A stretch of 64,000 bases of DNA, taken from contig NZ_JAHVAO010000001.1 of NCBI RefSeq assembly GCF_019264345.1, forward strand, positions 558,001-622,000. The letters are read 5' to 3'. How positions within the stretch are numbered: position 1 is the stretch's first letter; every line of letters begins with the position of its first letter. This DNA comes from Marinobacter arenosus (GTDB taxonomy: Bacteria; Pseudomonadota; Gammaproteobacteria; Pseudomonadales; Oleiphilaceae). Positions 7,865 to 17,982 of the stretch are shown here, in pieces. Below the pieces are notes generated by a model. The model was not told the origin of the DNA, did not search any database, and was given only the letters and a program-made list of their open reading frames with translations. Made by a program: the position numbers and the translations under genes.

Positions 7865-9211
7865 TTGACTCTTTCTGTGACGACTCCCATCAGTGAGCAG
7901 CAGTACACACGCCTGTTGGCGCGCGCGTCCATCGAGCGCGATTTCGTCTATGTGGGGAGTGTGGGAACAGGCGCTGCTCGGGGCTCGTTCAGTGGTTTTT
8001 CGGCGTGTTCTTCAGAATTCCGTACCCTCAATGTTCGGGACGCCTGCCCCGCCAGGATCGAGAGACTCATCGAGGACATGGAGTCACTGGTTTCCAACTT
8101 CGCTATTTATCACGAGGGCACCAGAGAATGCCTAAAGGGCGGATGGATCGGCTTTCTGAGCTACGAACTCGGCTATGCGAGGGAGAAGCATCTCGCAGCG
8201 CTCTGCCCGACCTCTCCTGTACCCCTGGTCTCTGCGGGGCTTTATCTCTGGGCCGCGAGCTATAATCGCCAGACCGATTCGCACTACCTTTGGACACACC
8301 CACGGTGCCCTGCCAGTCTTCTTGGCAAACTCGATACCTGGCTGAAAACCGCGCCCGCCGCCGATGAAAAACCTTGGGCCATGCCCTCTTCGTTCAGAGC
8401 CCGCCAATCCCCGGAGGCTTTCAAGGCGAGCGTGGAAGCGATCCGGCACTACATTGAAGCTGGAGACTGCTATCAGGCCAACCTGTCCCAGGAATTCACA
8501 GGCCAGTATCGGGGAGAACCCTGGACTGCATTTCAGGCGCTTGCCGAAGCCAATCCGACCCCCTACAGCGCCTTTATCCGAACTGGAGAGGATGCCGTCC
8601 TCTCCATTTCGCCCGAACGGTTTCTGGAAATTGACGGAAACACGGTGACAACCAGCCCGATCAAAGGGACAAGGCCCCGAGGCAACACTCCGGCAGAGGA
8701 CGCTGCTCTGGCCGAAGAGCTTGAGAGGTCAGACAAAGACCGGGCCGAGAACCTGATGATCGTTGATCTCCTCCGGAACGATCTGAGCCTGAACTCTGCC
8801 ACCGGCAGCGTGATTGTCGACAAGCTCTTTGCCCTGGAGTCCTATCGGAACGTTCACCATCTTGTCAGCCACATACACGCCAAACTGGCACCTGGCGTAA
8901 CGCCACTGAAGGCGTTGTTCGACGCCTTTCCAGGCGGGTCCATCACCGGCGCGCCGAAGATTCGAGCCATGGAGATTATCCGGGAGCTTGAACCCCATTG
9001 GCGAGGCCCCTATTGCGGCTCTGTTTTTTATCGCGGCCTGGACGGCACACTGGACAGCAACATCGCCATTCGGACCATGCTGTGCCAAGGCGACGGCACC
9101 ATACGGTGCTGGGGGGGCGGGGGTATTGTCTCGGATTCGGAGCCCGAGAGTGAATATCAGGAGACCCTGACCAAGGTCAGACCCTTGATGAAGTTCCTGG
9201 AAGAACTTTGA
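7865..9211 (+). CDS. pabB: Aminodeoxychorismate synthase component I (PabB)
   Basis: PabB converts chorismate to 4-amino-4-deoxychorismate, using ammonia from PabA, for folate synthesis. The C-terminal chorismate-binding domain is complete: PIKGTRPR with the lysine near residue 267 that marks PabB rather than anthranilate synthase, IVDLLRNDLS, FPGGSITGAPK and WGGGGIVSDSEPE. A GTG at 7823 would add 14 residues, but GAGGG sits just upstream of the TTG at 7865, which I prefer; the GTG at 7877 is another option. From TTG the product has 448 residues. A GGGAGGC/GCCTCCC hairpin without a T-run follows the stop, between pabB and the convergent thrH. Confidence 0.92.
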   Translation: MTLSVTTPISEQQYTRLLARASIERDFVYVGSVGTGAARGSFSGFSACSSEFRTLNVRDACPARIERLIEDMESLVSNFAIYHEGTRECLKGGWIGFLSYELGYAREKHLAALCPTSPVPLVSAGLYLWAASYNRQTDSHYLWTHPRCPASLLGKLDTWLKTAPAADEKPWAMPSSFRARQSPEAFKASVEAIRHYIEAGDCYQANLSQEFTGQYRGEPWTAFQALAEANPTPYSAFIRTGEDAVLSISPERFLEIDGNTVTTSPIKGTRPRGNTPAEDAALAEELERSDKDRAENLMIVDLLRNDLSLNSATGSVIVDKLFALESYRNVHHLVSHIHAKLAPGVTPLKALFDAFPGGSITGAPKIRAMEIIRELEPHWRGPYCGSVFYRGLDGTLDSNIAIRTMLCQGDGTIRCWGGGGIVSDSEPESEYQETLTKVRPLMKFLEEL

Positions 9212-9244
9212 GGGAGGCAAACGCCTCCCCCGAAAAAGGCTCGA

Positions 9245-9859
9245 TCAGGCGTTGTGAATGGCGCTGGCCTTGAGGAATTCCTGCCTTAGATCGTCAAAAT
9301 TGTGCACGGCCGGGAACTGCGGAAACTCGTCAATGACATTCTGGGGGGCATGGAAAAGAATGCCTGCCTCAGCCTGCCCCAGCATAGTTGTATCGTTGTA
9401 AGAGTCTCCCGCCGCAATCACGCGGTAATTGAGCAGCTGGAAAGCACGGACGGACTGACGCTTAGGGTCCCGCTGACGCAGGAGGTAATCCGTTATCTGC
9501 CCGTTTTCAGCTACTTCAAGCTTATGACAGAGCAAGGCCGGGAATCCCAACTTCGCCATCAGCGGCATGGCAAACTCGTAAAACGTATCGGACAGAATCA
9601 CCACCTGGAACCGTTCCCGCAGCCAGTCCAGAAATTCGCGGGCGCCCGGCAGCGGGTCCAGCTCTCCGATGACGTCCTGGATCTGCGGCAAGCCATAACC
9701 ATGTTGGTCCAGCAGTTTCAGGCGCTGGGTCATCAGTACATCGTAATCTGGAATGTCACGAGTGGTCGCCTTGAGCTCTTCAATACCGGTTTTTTCCGCG
9801 AATGCGATCCAGATTTCCGGGATCAGTACTCCCTCAAGGTCAAGGCATGCGAGTTCCAC
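9245..9859 (-). CDS. thrH: Phosphoserine phosphatase / homoserine phosphotransferase ThrH
   Basis: A 204-residue HAD-superfamily enzyme, the same length as Pseudomonas ThrH. It can hydrolyse phosphoserine and transfer the phosphate to homoserine, linking serine and threonine synthesis. Motif I is the ThrH-type DLEGVL near residue 7, with Asp nucleophile and Glu in place of the second Asp. Motif II is VILSDTF, and motif III/IV is AAGDSYNDTTML. It is convergent with pabB and divergent from cysH. Confidence 0.92.
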   Translation of the reverse strand: MELACLDLEGVLIPEIWIAFAEKTGIEELKATTRDIPDYDVLMTQRLKLLDQHGYGLPQIQDVIGELDPLPGAREFLDWLRERFQVVILSDTFYEFAMPLMAKLGFPALLCHKLEVAENGQITDYLLRQRDPKRQSVRAFQLLNYRVIAAGDSYNDTTMLGQAEAGILFHAPQNVIDEFPQFPAVHNFDDLRQEFLKASAIHNA

Positions 9860-9916
9860 AATGGTCTCCTGATAGTACAGTTAGGTGTGCCGGAGCGCCT
9901 GCTCCGCTCGGGTGTG

Positions 9917-9941
9917 CGCCGTATGATAAGAAAATACGGCG
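9917..9941. repeat. 8-bp inverted repeat between thrH and cysH
   Basis: CGCCGTAT (9917-9924) and ATACGGCG (9934-9941) are perfect arms with a 9-bp spacer. Just beside it CGGAGC and GCTCCG (around 9893-9908) form a second, short hairpin. The site lies between divergent genes, 58 bp upstream of thrH and about 100 bp upstream of cysH. It may be an operator. Confidence 0.45.
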
Positions 9942-10041
9942 AGGAATGCATCGGGCATAACCATATAGACTCTCATTCCTTCATGCTATGAGGCATTTAA
10001 TGGTAGCCTTTTCACTCATTTAGATCAGGTAGCATCAGGAA

Positions 10042-10764
10042 ATGACCGATATCGAAACGCTTCGGAACGAACTGGAGGGACAAAGCCCCCGCTCCATCCT
10101 CAAAGCCGCACTGAAAACGTATGACAACATTGCCATCTCGTTCAGCGGCGCCGAGGACGTCGTGCTGATTGAAATGGCGCATAAACTGACCGACAACCTT
10201 CAGGTGTTTACCCTGGACACCGGACGGCTGCACCCGGAAACCTACGAGTTTGTCGAGAAAGTCCGAAAGCACTACGGCATCGACATCGAAGTTCTGTTCC
10301 CGGATGCCGCCGAAGTACAGGACCTTGTGAACCGAAAGGGCCTGTTCAGCTTTTACGAAGATGGACACTCAGAGTGCTGCGGTATCCGGAAGGTCAACCC
10401 GCTGAGGCGCAAACTGGCCACCGTTGATGCGTGGATCACGGGACAACGCAAGGATCAGAGTCTAGGCACCCGCAATGACGTTCCGGTGGTTCAGCAAGAC
10501 ACAGCCTTTTCAACGGACGAGAAAACCCTGGTCAAATTCAATCCGCTTGCAGACTGGACGTCCAAGGAAGTCTGGGATTACATCCGGATGTCAGAAGCAC
10601 CCTACAACGCGTTGCACGAAAAGGGTTTCGTCAGCATCGGATGCCAGCCCTGCACCCGCCCTGTCCTGCCGGGCCAACACGAGCGCGAGGGGCGCTGGTG
10701 GTGGGAAGAGGCCACCAAGAAAGAATGTGGCCTGCATGCGGACAATCTGATTGCCAGGAATTAA
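10042..10764 (+). CDS. cysH: Adenylyl-sulfate (APS) reductase, CysH, iron-sulfur type
   Basis: CysH reduces activated sulfate to sulfite with thioredoxin in assimilatory sulfate reduction. Cys112-Cys113 and Cys201-Cys204 form the four-cysteine ligand set of a 4Fe-4S cluster. This marks the APS-using bacterial type, as opposed to the PAPS enzyme of E. coli. The catalytic cysteine is Cys229 in KKECGLH. SFSGAED near residue 33 and TLDTGRL are the nucleotide-binding PP-loop motifs. The 240 residues are normal. It lies 30 bp from the stop of the convergent cysB, whose product regulates this pathway. Confidence 0.95.
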   Translation: MTDIETLRNELEGQSPRSILKAALKTYDNIAISFSGAEDVVLIEMAHKLTDNLQVFTLDTGRLHPETYEFVEKVRKHYGIDIEVLFPDAAEVQDLVNRKGLFSFYEDGHSECCGIRKVNPLRRKLATVDAWITGQRKDQSLGTRNDVPVVQQDTAFSTDEKTLVKFNPLADWTSKEVWDYIRMSEAPYNALHEKGFVSIGCQPCTRPVLPGQHEREGRWWWEEATKKECGLHADNLIARN

Positions 10765-10794
10765 CCCTGCGCCAACCTGAATACGCCCACCGGC

Positions 10795-11853
<1,059 letters not shown>

Positions 11854-12015
11854 TTATTTTTCATGCTTTTTTAGTATAGAAAAACCTTTTTCTTAAGTTT
11901 AGACCAAAAATGAATTAAAGCGGCCTACATACTGCCCAAATGTCTTTACTCCCCTTGACTTGGCTGTGACAAAGCACACAATCCGTTATCAACACTTTCC
12001 GCCTTCAGAGACACG

Positions 12016-14754
12016 ATGCTGCTGACCACCAAATTCCTTCGGCCCACCTCTGACCAACGGGCCGTCCGCCGAGAGCGATTGAGCTCGATGCTCGAACCGA
12101 ACAGCCCCAAAAGGCTGAATCTGGTTATTGCGCCGGCCGGTTTTGGAAAGACCACCCTTGTGGCCCAGTGGTGCGCTCGCACGTCGCTTCCCACCGCATG
12201 GCTTTCCCTGGATGAACACGACGATGACCGGCGCCGCTTTTGGCAGTACGTCATCGGTGCTTTCGAGTACTCGGGGCTCGCGGGACTGGAAGAATGCCGC
12301 AAGCAGCTCAACCAGGATTCAGCCGACGCAGTGACAGGCGCGATTACCGGGCTCCTGAACGTTCTGTCCTCAGATAAAAGTCCCTGGAACCTGGTCATCG
12401 ATGATTTTCACCTGGTTCGTAACGACCAGACTCTGCGGGACTTCGCCTACTTCGTAGACTATCTGCCCCCCGAAATTATGGTGACGCTGGCCTCAAGGTC
12501 CGAGCCGCATCTTCCCCTGGCCCGCTGGAGAGTCCGTCGGTGGGTTGAAGATGTGCATCCGAGCCTTCTGGCCTTTTCGGAGGATGAATGCCATCTGTTT
12601 TTCCGTGACACGATGGGAATCAATCTGTCCGACACCGAGGTCCAATCCATTTGCCGCAAAACCGAGGGTTGGGTCGCCGCCATGCAACTGACCGCCCTGT
12701 CCGGTGGTGGACAGATAGACGATGCCAAGACCGGTAACCCACAGGACAGCATTAGCCGTGGCCAACTGGATATTGATGAGCGCCACATCAGCGATTACGT
12801 GTTGGCTGAAGTGCTCGAACAGCAGCCCGCAGAGATCGCGGATTTCCTTCTGGATACCGCCTGCTGCCCGCGGCTCTGCGCCTCCCTCTGCGATTTCATC
12901 CGCGAGCAGCAGGACAGTCAGCAGAAGCTGGAGCAGTTGCTCAGTCAGAACCTGTTCCTCATCCCCCTGGACAATCATGACGAGTGGTTCCGTTACCACG
13001 ATCTTTTCAGAGATGCACTGCTGCAGCGGATCAAGCACTCGAATCCGGAGCGGGCCCTGAGATTGTGGCGGAAAACCGTGGAATGGCTTCTGGACCACGG
13101 ACATGTCCAGGAAGGTATTTCCCAGATTGTGCATCAGAAAGACTGGGACTGGTTGGCAACCGTGCTTTCCGAGCATGGCAACAACCTGATTCACGGAGGC
13201 TATCATTTACCGGTACTGGACTGGATCGAGTCGCTGCCGGAGCACCGGGTTGAGGACAGTCCTCAATTACAAATGCTCAGAATCTGGGGGCTCTTCTTCG
13301 CCAATCGGCTGGATGCCCTTGCCCCCCTGCTCACCTCTCTCGAGGATCTGCTGGACCGTCGGGTTGCCGATTCCCATCCGGACGCCGAAGGAGCCCTCGG
13401 CCTTCAAAGCGAAATCTCGCTCATTCGCTCCTACCTGGCACGAACGCGCAGCGACGACAAAAGCGCGAGCGATCTGACCCGGCAGGTACTGAAAGACATT
13501 GACCACACCAAAATTCCCCTCAAATCCGTAACCTATTATGGCCTTGGACTGGACTACCATGGCGAGGGACTGCTTGCCGACGCCGAAGACGCACTGCAGT
13601 CGGCCGTCCGATATGGTCAGGTTGAGCGTAAACCCAGCACCGTCCTGTCCAGTGGCGGATTACTGGCCTGGATTCAGTACAACAGAGGCGACATGGATCT
13701 TGCCCTGGAAACCTGTACGGAGATACGCCAGTGGGTCGATAAGCATTACTCGGATCCCAGCCAACCCCGACTCATTTCGTGCTGGCAGAACAGCGCCTTG
13801 ACCGAGATCTACCGGGAACGCAATGAGCCTCAATTGGCGGCAACCCACCTTGCGCCACTGCTGGAGCACGTAAACCGCGGCACCGAGGCTGGCCAGCACG
13901 TGATCATCCAGTATGTCCGCGGGCACCTGGCGTTCAGTGAGGGCCGGCTTCGGGAAGCTATCGAAGTGCTTGAGGATGCAGCCCTGGTGGGACGCAAACG
14001 CCGGGATCATATCGTTTTTGAACCACCAGCAAGTTCGGCTCTCCTCGCCAGGTGTTATCTGGCCGGCGGGTATCCAGACAAGGCACAGGCCTGCCTGGGA
14101 TCGCCGGAAGATCGCCAGTTCACCAACCCACTGAACCGGGAACAGAATCTGATCAGCAACGCCCGGGTTCTGGTGGCGCAAGGGTACCCGGAAAAAGCCC
14201 AGCGGATTCTGGAAGAGCTGCTCCCCTCGGCTGAGCGCAACGCCCACACCCGCCACCTCGTAGAGATACTCCTGGTGTATGGCGAGGCACTTGACCTGCA
14301 AGACCGCGAACAGGAAGCCACCCAGATGCTCAATCGGGCGGTAACGAAAGCATCGGAGGCCGGCTTCATGCGCCTGTTCGCCGAGGAGAGCCCACGCTTG
14401 AGACATCGTGTTCGTGAGCTGGCCATCGTACAAACGCCCGGTCGCTGGAATCAGGCGCTATTGGCCATGTTGGAGCAGCAGGCCTCCGAACTCTCGGATA
14501 ATGCCGGCATGAGTGCCCCGATACAAGGTCATAAGCCAACGCCCGCGCAGTTACCGGAGCCCTTGAGTAGTCGGGAAATGGAAGTACTTGCCCTGATCAA
14601 CGAGGGGCACGCGAACAAGGAGATTGCCACCAGGATGGAGGTCGCACCGGCAACGGTCAAAGCACACATCCGAAACCTGTATGGCAAGCTTGGCGTCGGC
14701 CGACGGACTGAGGCGCTGGCGAAAGCCCGGGACCTCGGGCTGCTGGATCTCTGA
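12016..14754 (+). CDS. MalT-like LuxR-family transcriptional regulator
   Basis: A 912-residue regulator of the LAL/MalT type (signal-transduction ATPase with repeats). An N-terminal NTPase domain has Walker A APAGFGKTT (39-47) and a Walker B-like LVIDDFH. A long middle region of helical TPR-like repeats follows. The C-terminus is a LuxR helix-turn-helix (LSSREMEVLALINEGHANKE and KAHIRNLYGKLG). These proteins typically bind a small ligand through the repeat region and activate catabolic operons, as do MalT and AlkS. No target operon lies next to it, so the inducer is unknown. A TTGACT at 11955 may be its -35 element. Confidence 0.88.
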   Translation: MLLTTKFLRPTSDQRAVRRERLSSMLEPNSPKRLNLVIAPAGFGKTTLVAQWCARTSLPTAWLSLDEHDDDRRRFWQYVIGAFEYSGLAGLEECRKQLNQDSADAVTGAITGLLNVLSSDKSPWNLVIDDFHLVRNDQTLRDFAYFVDYLPPEIMVTLASRSEPHLPLARWRVRRWVEDVHPSLLAFSEDECHLFFRDTMGINLSDTEVQSICRKTEGWVAAMQLTALSGGGQIDDAKTGNPQDSISRGQLDIDERHISDYVLAEVLEQQPAEIADFLLDTACCPRLCASLCDFIREQQDSQQKLEQLLSQNLFLIPLDNHDEWFRYHDLFRDALLQRIKHSNPERALRLWRKTVEWLLDHGHVQEGISQIVHQKDWDWLATVLSEHGNNLIHGGYHLPVLDWIESLPEHRVEDSPQLQMLRIWGLFFANRLDALAPLLTSLEDLLDRRVADSHPDAEGALGLQSEISLIRSYLARTRSDDKSASDLTRQVLKDIDHTKIPLKSVTYYGLGLDYHGEGLLADAEDALQSAVRYGQVERKPSTVLSSGGLLAWIQYNRGDMDLALETCTEIRQWVDKHYSDPSQPRLISCWQNSALTEIYRERNEPQLAATHLAPLLEHVNRGTEAGQHVIIQYVRGHLAFSEGRLREAIEVLEDAALVGRKRRDHIVFEPPASSALLARCYLAGGYPDKAQACLGSPEDRQFTNPLNREQNLISNARVLVAQGYPEKAQRILEELLPSAERNAHTRHLVEILLVYGEALDLQDREQEATQMLNRAVTKASEAGFMRLFAEESPRLRHRVRELAIVQTPGRWNQALLAMLEQQASELSDNAGMSAPIQGHKPTPAQLPEPLSSREMEVLALINEGHANKEIATRMEVAPATVKAHIRNLYGKLGVGRRTEALAKARDLGLLDL

Positions 14755-14772
14755 GGTCAAAAAGGATCGTTT

Positions 14773-14788
14773 TGTGATCGACATCACA
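14773..14788. promoter_or_regulatory. Consensus CRP/Vfr binding site
   Basis: TGTGA-N6-TCACA, with the palindrome extended to six bases per arm (TGTGAT/ATCACA). It matches the E. coli CRP and Pseudomonas Vfr consensus in every conserved base. It lies 19 bp after the stop of the regulator gene, not upstream of any protein gene on the plus strand. The next plus-strand signal is a -10-like TATTAT (14853-14858) and then a terminator at 15000. Confidence 0.7.
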
Positions 14789-14864
14789 TTTTTGGCTGGC
14801 GAATAGTCCTCACTACGCCCTTTGGACGATCCGGTTACGCCCTTTCATCCCCTATTATCTTTCC

Positions 14865-15000
14865 AACGGTGAGGCAAAATCCTCACCCCGAATTCTGAAA
14901 CTTCAGGCCTTCAGATTTCTTGTTCCGCGTTGTTTCGACGCCCCGGGTTCATTTGGACCCCTTGACGAGAGCCACCCCGCACCGGGCTGGCTCTTTTTTT
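14865..15000 (+). ncRNA. Candidate CRP-controlled small RNA
   Basis: Inferred unit of about 135 nt: CRP/Vfr-like box, TATTAT at 14853-14858, a stem GGTGAGG/CCTCACC (14868-14874 with 14881-14887) at the proposed 5' end, a GCGT/ACGC stem, and a terminator. No start codon with a plausible reading frame lies inside. It could instead be the 3' UTR of the regulator gene. The weak -35 region means it would depend on an activator. Confidence 0.4.
14968..15000 (+). terminator. Rho-independent terminator
   Basis: AGAGCCA (14968-14974) pairs with TGGCTCT (14988-14994), with extra CCC/GGG pairing inside, followed by seven T. There is no T-run on the minus strand, so it does not serve dinG, which converges on it. 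Confidence 0.88.
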
Positions 15001-15025
15001 ATGGAAACCGTGAGATTATCTACCG

Positions 15026-17230
15026 TCAGTACTCAATAACCCGACGGAACGGTGGTAACGCATCCAGAAGCAGTTGTCCGTAGCGCCTCGCTATGATGCG
15101 CCGGTCCAGAATGGTCACCCTGCCGGTATCCTGCTCCGTTCTGAGCAACCGGCCCACAGCCTGCACCAGCTTGATGGAGGCATCGGGCACCGTAATCTCC
15201 ATAAACGGATTGCCTCCACGCTGGGTCACCCACTCCGCAAGACTAGCCTCAATAGGGTCGTCCGGGACAGAAAACGGCAGCCGGGTGATGACCACGTGGT
15301 GCAGGTACTTCCCCGGTAGATCAATGCCCTCCGCGAAACTGGCAACGCCAAACAACACGCTGGGTCTCCCCTCATCAACCCGTTTGCAGTGCTGTCGTAA
15401 CACCTCTCCTTTGGCCATATCGTCCTGGGTAATTATCAGGTCCGGGTGCTCCGGTGCCAGCGCATCCCGCACCTGCTGCATCTGACGCCTGGAGGTAAAC
15501 AGCACCAGCGTTGCCTTTTCTCCCGCCCACAGATCCGGTAGTCGGGCCACCAGTTCGTCGGCAAAGGCATCATCCGTGGGCATCGTTGACATCGCCGGGA
15601 CTTCAACCGTCGCCATTTCGCCATACTTGAAGGAGCTCGGCACTACCAGGTACCGGCTCGATTCCGGAAGGCCTGCCCTCGCCCGCAATCGGTCAAAGCG
15701 ACCGAGAGCGGTCAACGTGGCGCTGGTCAGGACCGCCCCGTAAGCTCGCGACCATAATCGGGCATACAGGAGGTTATCGGCGAGCACCGGTGAGCTGTAC
15801 AGAGTGATGTCCTCGGCATGATCCCATCGCTGCTTGACCGCCCAGCGCGCCGGCGCCGGACTCTTGTAACCGGTGCGCTGAGGATCCGGCTGTTCGGAAT
15901 CGTCGGCCGAGTCGGACCCGCCATTGCTCTGCTGATGCCCGGTCTGCTCACACCAGGCCGTCCAAAGACGAAGCTGTTCCTCGGAACGGCTGTGAAAGGA
16001 GCCAATCACCGGGTACCACGCCTCGGCGGTATCCCGATCAATTTCATGATCCTTGCGTTCATCGAAGGCGGTCTGAAGTTCGTCCGCCAGGGCGCCCAGA
16101 TGGCGCACCAGGTTGGCGGTGGCGATTCGCGTTTCACCCGCCAGGTCCGAGAGCGCTTCCGGCAACTCGCCTTCCGGATAGCGCCATTGCGCGGTCCGCC
16201 GCTCTTCGTTGAACTCCCAACCGGTATTCTGCTCCGCCTCCTCATAGACACGGGCCAGGACAAGATCAACATCCCGTGACGCTGTACTGATGCGATCCAG
16301 CGTCTTCGCCGCTTGCGTTGCCGGCGCGAGGTACGGCTGCATTTTCGCAAGCGCCTGCGACAGCTGTTTTAGCCATTGCCGCGTAGAGTTCAGCGGAACT
16401 GAGGCCGCAAAATGATTGAGCGCCTTGTCAGGAAGGTGGTGGGCTTCGTCGAAAATAAACAGCGCATTTTCCGGTTCGGGCAGGATCGCACCGCCGCCGA
16501 GCGCCAGGTCGGCCAGCACAAGATCATGATTGGCCACAACGATGTCGGCGTCGTCGAGGTCTTTCCGTGCGTCAAAGAACGCACAACTGTCAAAGTAGCT
16601 GCAATGGCGGTTGGTGCACTGGCGGTGATCTGTAGTTACCTGGCGCCAGACATCGTCCGGAATCTGTTCGGGCCAGTGATCGCGGTCTCCATCCCAGTCC
16701 CGGGAGCCATAGCTGGCCAGCATCTCCTCGAAAAACGCCCGGGTTCCCGGTTCCTCACCCTGGGGGCCATCCAGAAGGAACAAGGGCATGGTATCGCTGT
16801 CACCGTTGCCTTCGTCATGGAGCCGAGCTTCCAGTCGCGACATGCACAGGTAACGGCCCCGGCCCTTGGCAAGGGTCCAGTTGAAATCCATCTTGCTGTG
16901 CTTGCGCAGATCCGGCAGGTCCTTCAGAACGATCTGATCCTGCAACGCAACGGTGGCGGTGGAAATGACCAGTGTTTTCCCCAACGCCCTGGCAACGGGT
17001 ATGGCGGCGATCAGATACGCCAGGGTCTTGCCCGTACCGGTTCCAGCCTCGACCACGCAGGTGGAAGGGGGCGAAGTCCGCTGACCATCGTTATCGGTGA
17101 TGTCCCCCATGTACCTGGCGATCTCGGCAATCATGAGACGCTGCCCGTAGCGGGCCCGGATGTCCTTGCCCGCCAGCACGTCTCGGTAACCCTGCTGAAT
17201 CTCCTGTTTGATCTCGTCGGTAAGCGCCAT
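15026..17230 (-). CDS. dinG: ATP-dependent DNA helicase DinG
   Basis: An XPD-type iron-sulfur helicase of 734 residues that unwinds DNA and R-loops 5'-3' and helps resolve replication-transcription conflicts. Walker A is EAGTGTGKT (61-69) and the Walker B box is DEAHHLPD. Cys129, Cys205, Cys210 and Cys216 match the spacing of the cluster ligands in E. coli DinG. Motif VI is VQAVGRLLRTEQD. Its start overlaps the gspB stop by one base (TGATG), so it ends a gspA-gspB-dinG run. That is an odd pairing of a DNA helicase with secretion helper genes. Confidence 0.94.
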   Translation of the reverse strand: MALTDEIKQEIQQGYRDVLAGKDIRARYGQRLMIAEIARYMGDITDNDGQRTSPPSTCVVEAGTGTGKTLAYLIAAIPVARALGKTLVISTATVALQDQIVLKDLPDLRKHSKMDFNWTLAKGRGRYLCMSRLEARLHDEGNGDSDTMPLFLLDGPQGEEPGTRAFFEEMLASYGSRDWDGDRDHWPEQIPDDVWRQVTTDHRQCTNRHCSYFDSCAFFDARKDLDDADIVVANHDLVLADLALGGGAILPEPENALFIFDEAHHLPDKALNHFAASVPLNSTRQWLKQLSQALAKMQPYLAPATQAAKTLDRISTASRDVDLVLARVYEEAEQNTGWEFNEERRTAQWRYPEGELPEALSDLAGETRIATANLVRHLGALADELQTAFDERKDHEIDRDTAEAWYPVIGSFHSRSEEQLRLWTAWCEQTGHQQSNGGSDSADDSEQPDPQRTGYKSPAPARWAVKQRWDHAEDITLYSSPVLADNLLYARLWSRAYGAVLTSATLTALGRFDRLRARAGLPESSRYLVVPSSFKYGEMATVEVPAMSTMPTDDAFADELVARLPDLWAGEKATLVLFTSRRQMQQVRDALAPEHPDLIITQDDMAKGEVLRQHCKRVDEGRPSVLFGVASFAEGIDLPGKYLHHVVITRLPFSVPDDPIEASLAEWVTQRGGNPFMEITVPDASIKLVQAVGRLLRTEQDTGRVTILDRRIIARRYGQLLLDALPPFRRVIEY

Positions 17231-17979
17231 CAGCGGGGGCTCACCCAGTCGCGCACGGTTCCAACCCGGAATCGCTGCCCCTGTTTACTGAGAATAACGC
17301 CGTCCTCGGTAATATTATCGACTCTCAGCCCGGAGAAGGTGTCTCCACGGCGGAGGTAGTTGTTGTTGATCATCACGCGGCTGGCGTAGGGATCAGACGA
17401 GTAAATATGGCTATTGAAGGTCAAATCCGGAATGCTCTTCTGAAAGGACAGGGGTAACTCTACTAGATGCGGTACCCTGCCAGCCGGCATCGGCTCTGGC
17501 AATACCGGATTCTCGCGTGCTGACTCCGAGGACGGCACGATGATCGTGGGGCGTTCGCGAACCGTTTCGTTACTATCGATACCCCCACTTTCAGCCACGG
17601 CGGTCTCCGACTCGGCCTCGGGCAGCGGAGATTCCTCGGCGACAGCAGGGATTCTGGATGCCTGCAGCCCAGCCTCATTCTGCCGGGAATTGGTCTCGTT
17701 TGTTTGCTCCGGTGGCATCACGTCCTGACTTTCCAAGGGGAGCTGAGCGCCAGCGGGCGCGGCAGAGGTCAGGCCCTCGGTTACGGGCGAAAGACGTGGC
17801 CAGAACACCACGGCCATCACGATCGCATTTAATACAAGGGCGACAGCAATCCAGACTACCGCCGATGGCCGCTTTTTCTTCGGACGGTGGATTAGCTGGA
17901 CCTGATGGCCAAGGTCCGGGACCTTGCCCTGCCGACGTTCGGTCTCCGATTTCCTGAGGGCATCCAGAATGTAGGACAT
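17230..17979 (-). CDS. gspB: General secretion pathway protein B (GspB/ExeB)
   Basis: A 249-residue inner-membrane protein that begins MSYILDALRKSETER, the typical GspB start. A short cytoplasmic segment is followed by one helix (residues 41-61), an acidic Pro/Glu-rich linker and a C-terminal periplasmic GspB domain. That domain contains LPLSFQKSIPDLTFNSHIYS and IKNNNYLRRGD-like sequence. GspB works with GspA to help the type II secretin pass and assemble in peptidoglycan. The gap to gspA is three bases. No gspC-N genes are in the window. Confidence 0.9.
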   Translation of the reverse strand: MSYILDALRKSETERRQGKVPDLGHQVQLIHRPKKKRPSAVVWIAVALVLNAIVMAVVFWPRLSPVTEGLTSAAPAGAQLPLESQDVMPPEQTNETNSRQNEAGLQASRIPAVAEESPLPEAESETAVAESGGIDSNETVRERPTIIVPSSESARENPVLPEPMPAGRVPHLVELPLSFQKSIPDLTFNSHIYSSDPYASRVMINNNYLRRGDTFSGLRVDNITEDGVILSKQGQRFRVGTVRDWVSPR

Positions 17980-17982
17980 CGT

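Noticed and set aside
9212..9229. Terminator between pabB and thrH
   Set aside because: The GGGAGGC/GCCTCCC stem is good but there is no T-run on either strand, so I left it as a hairpin noted under pabB.
16412..17359. Plus-strand open frame of 315 codons opposite dinG
   Set aside because: It is antisense to conserved DinG motifs and shows no family features.
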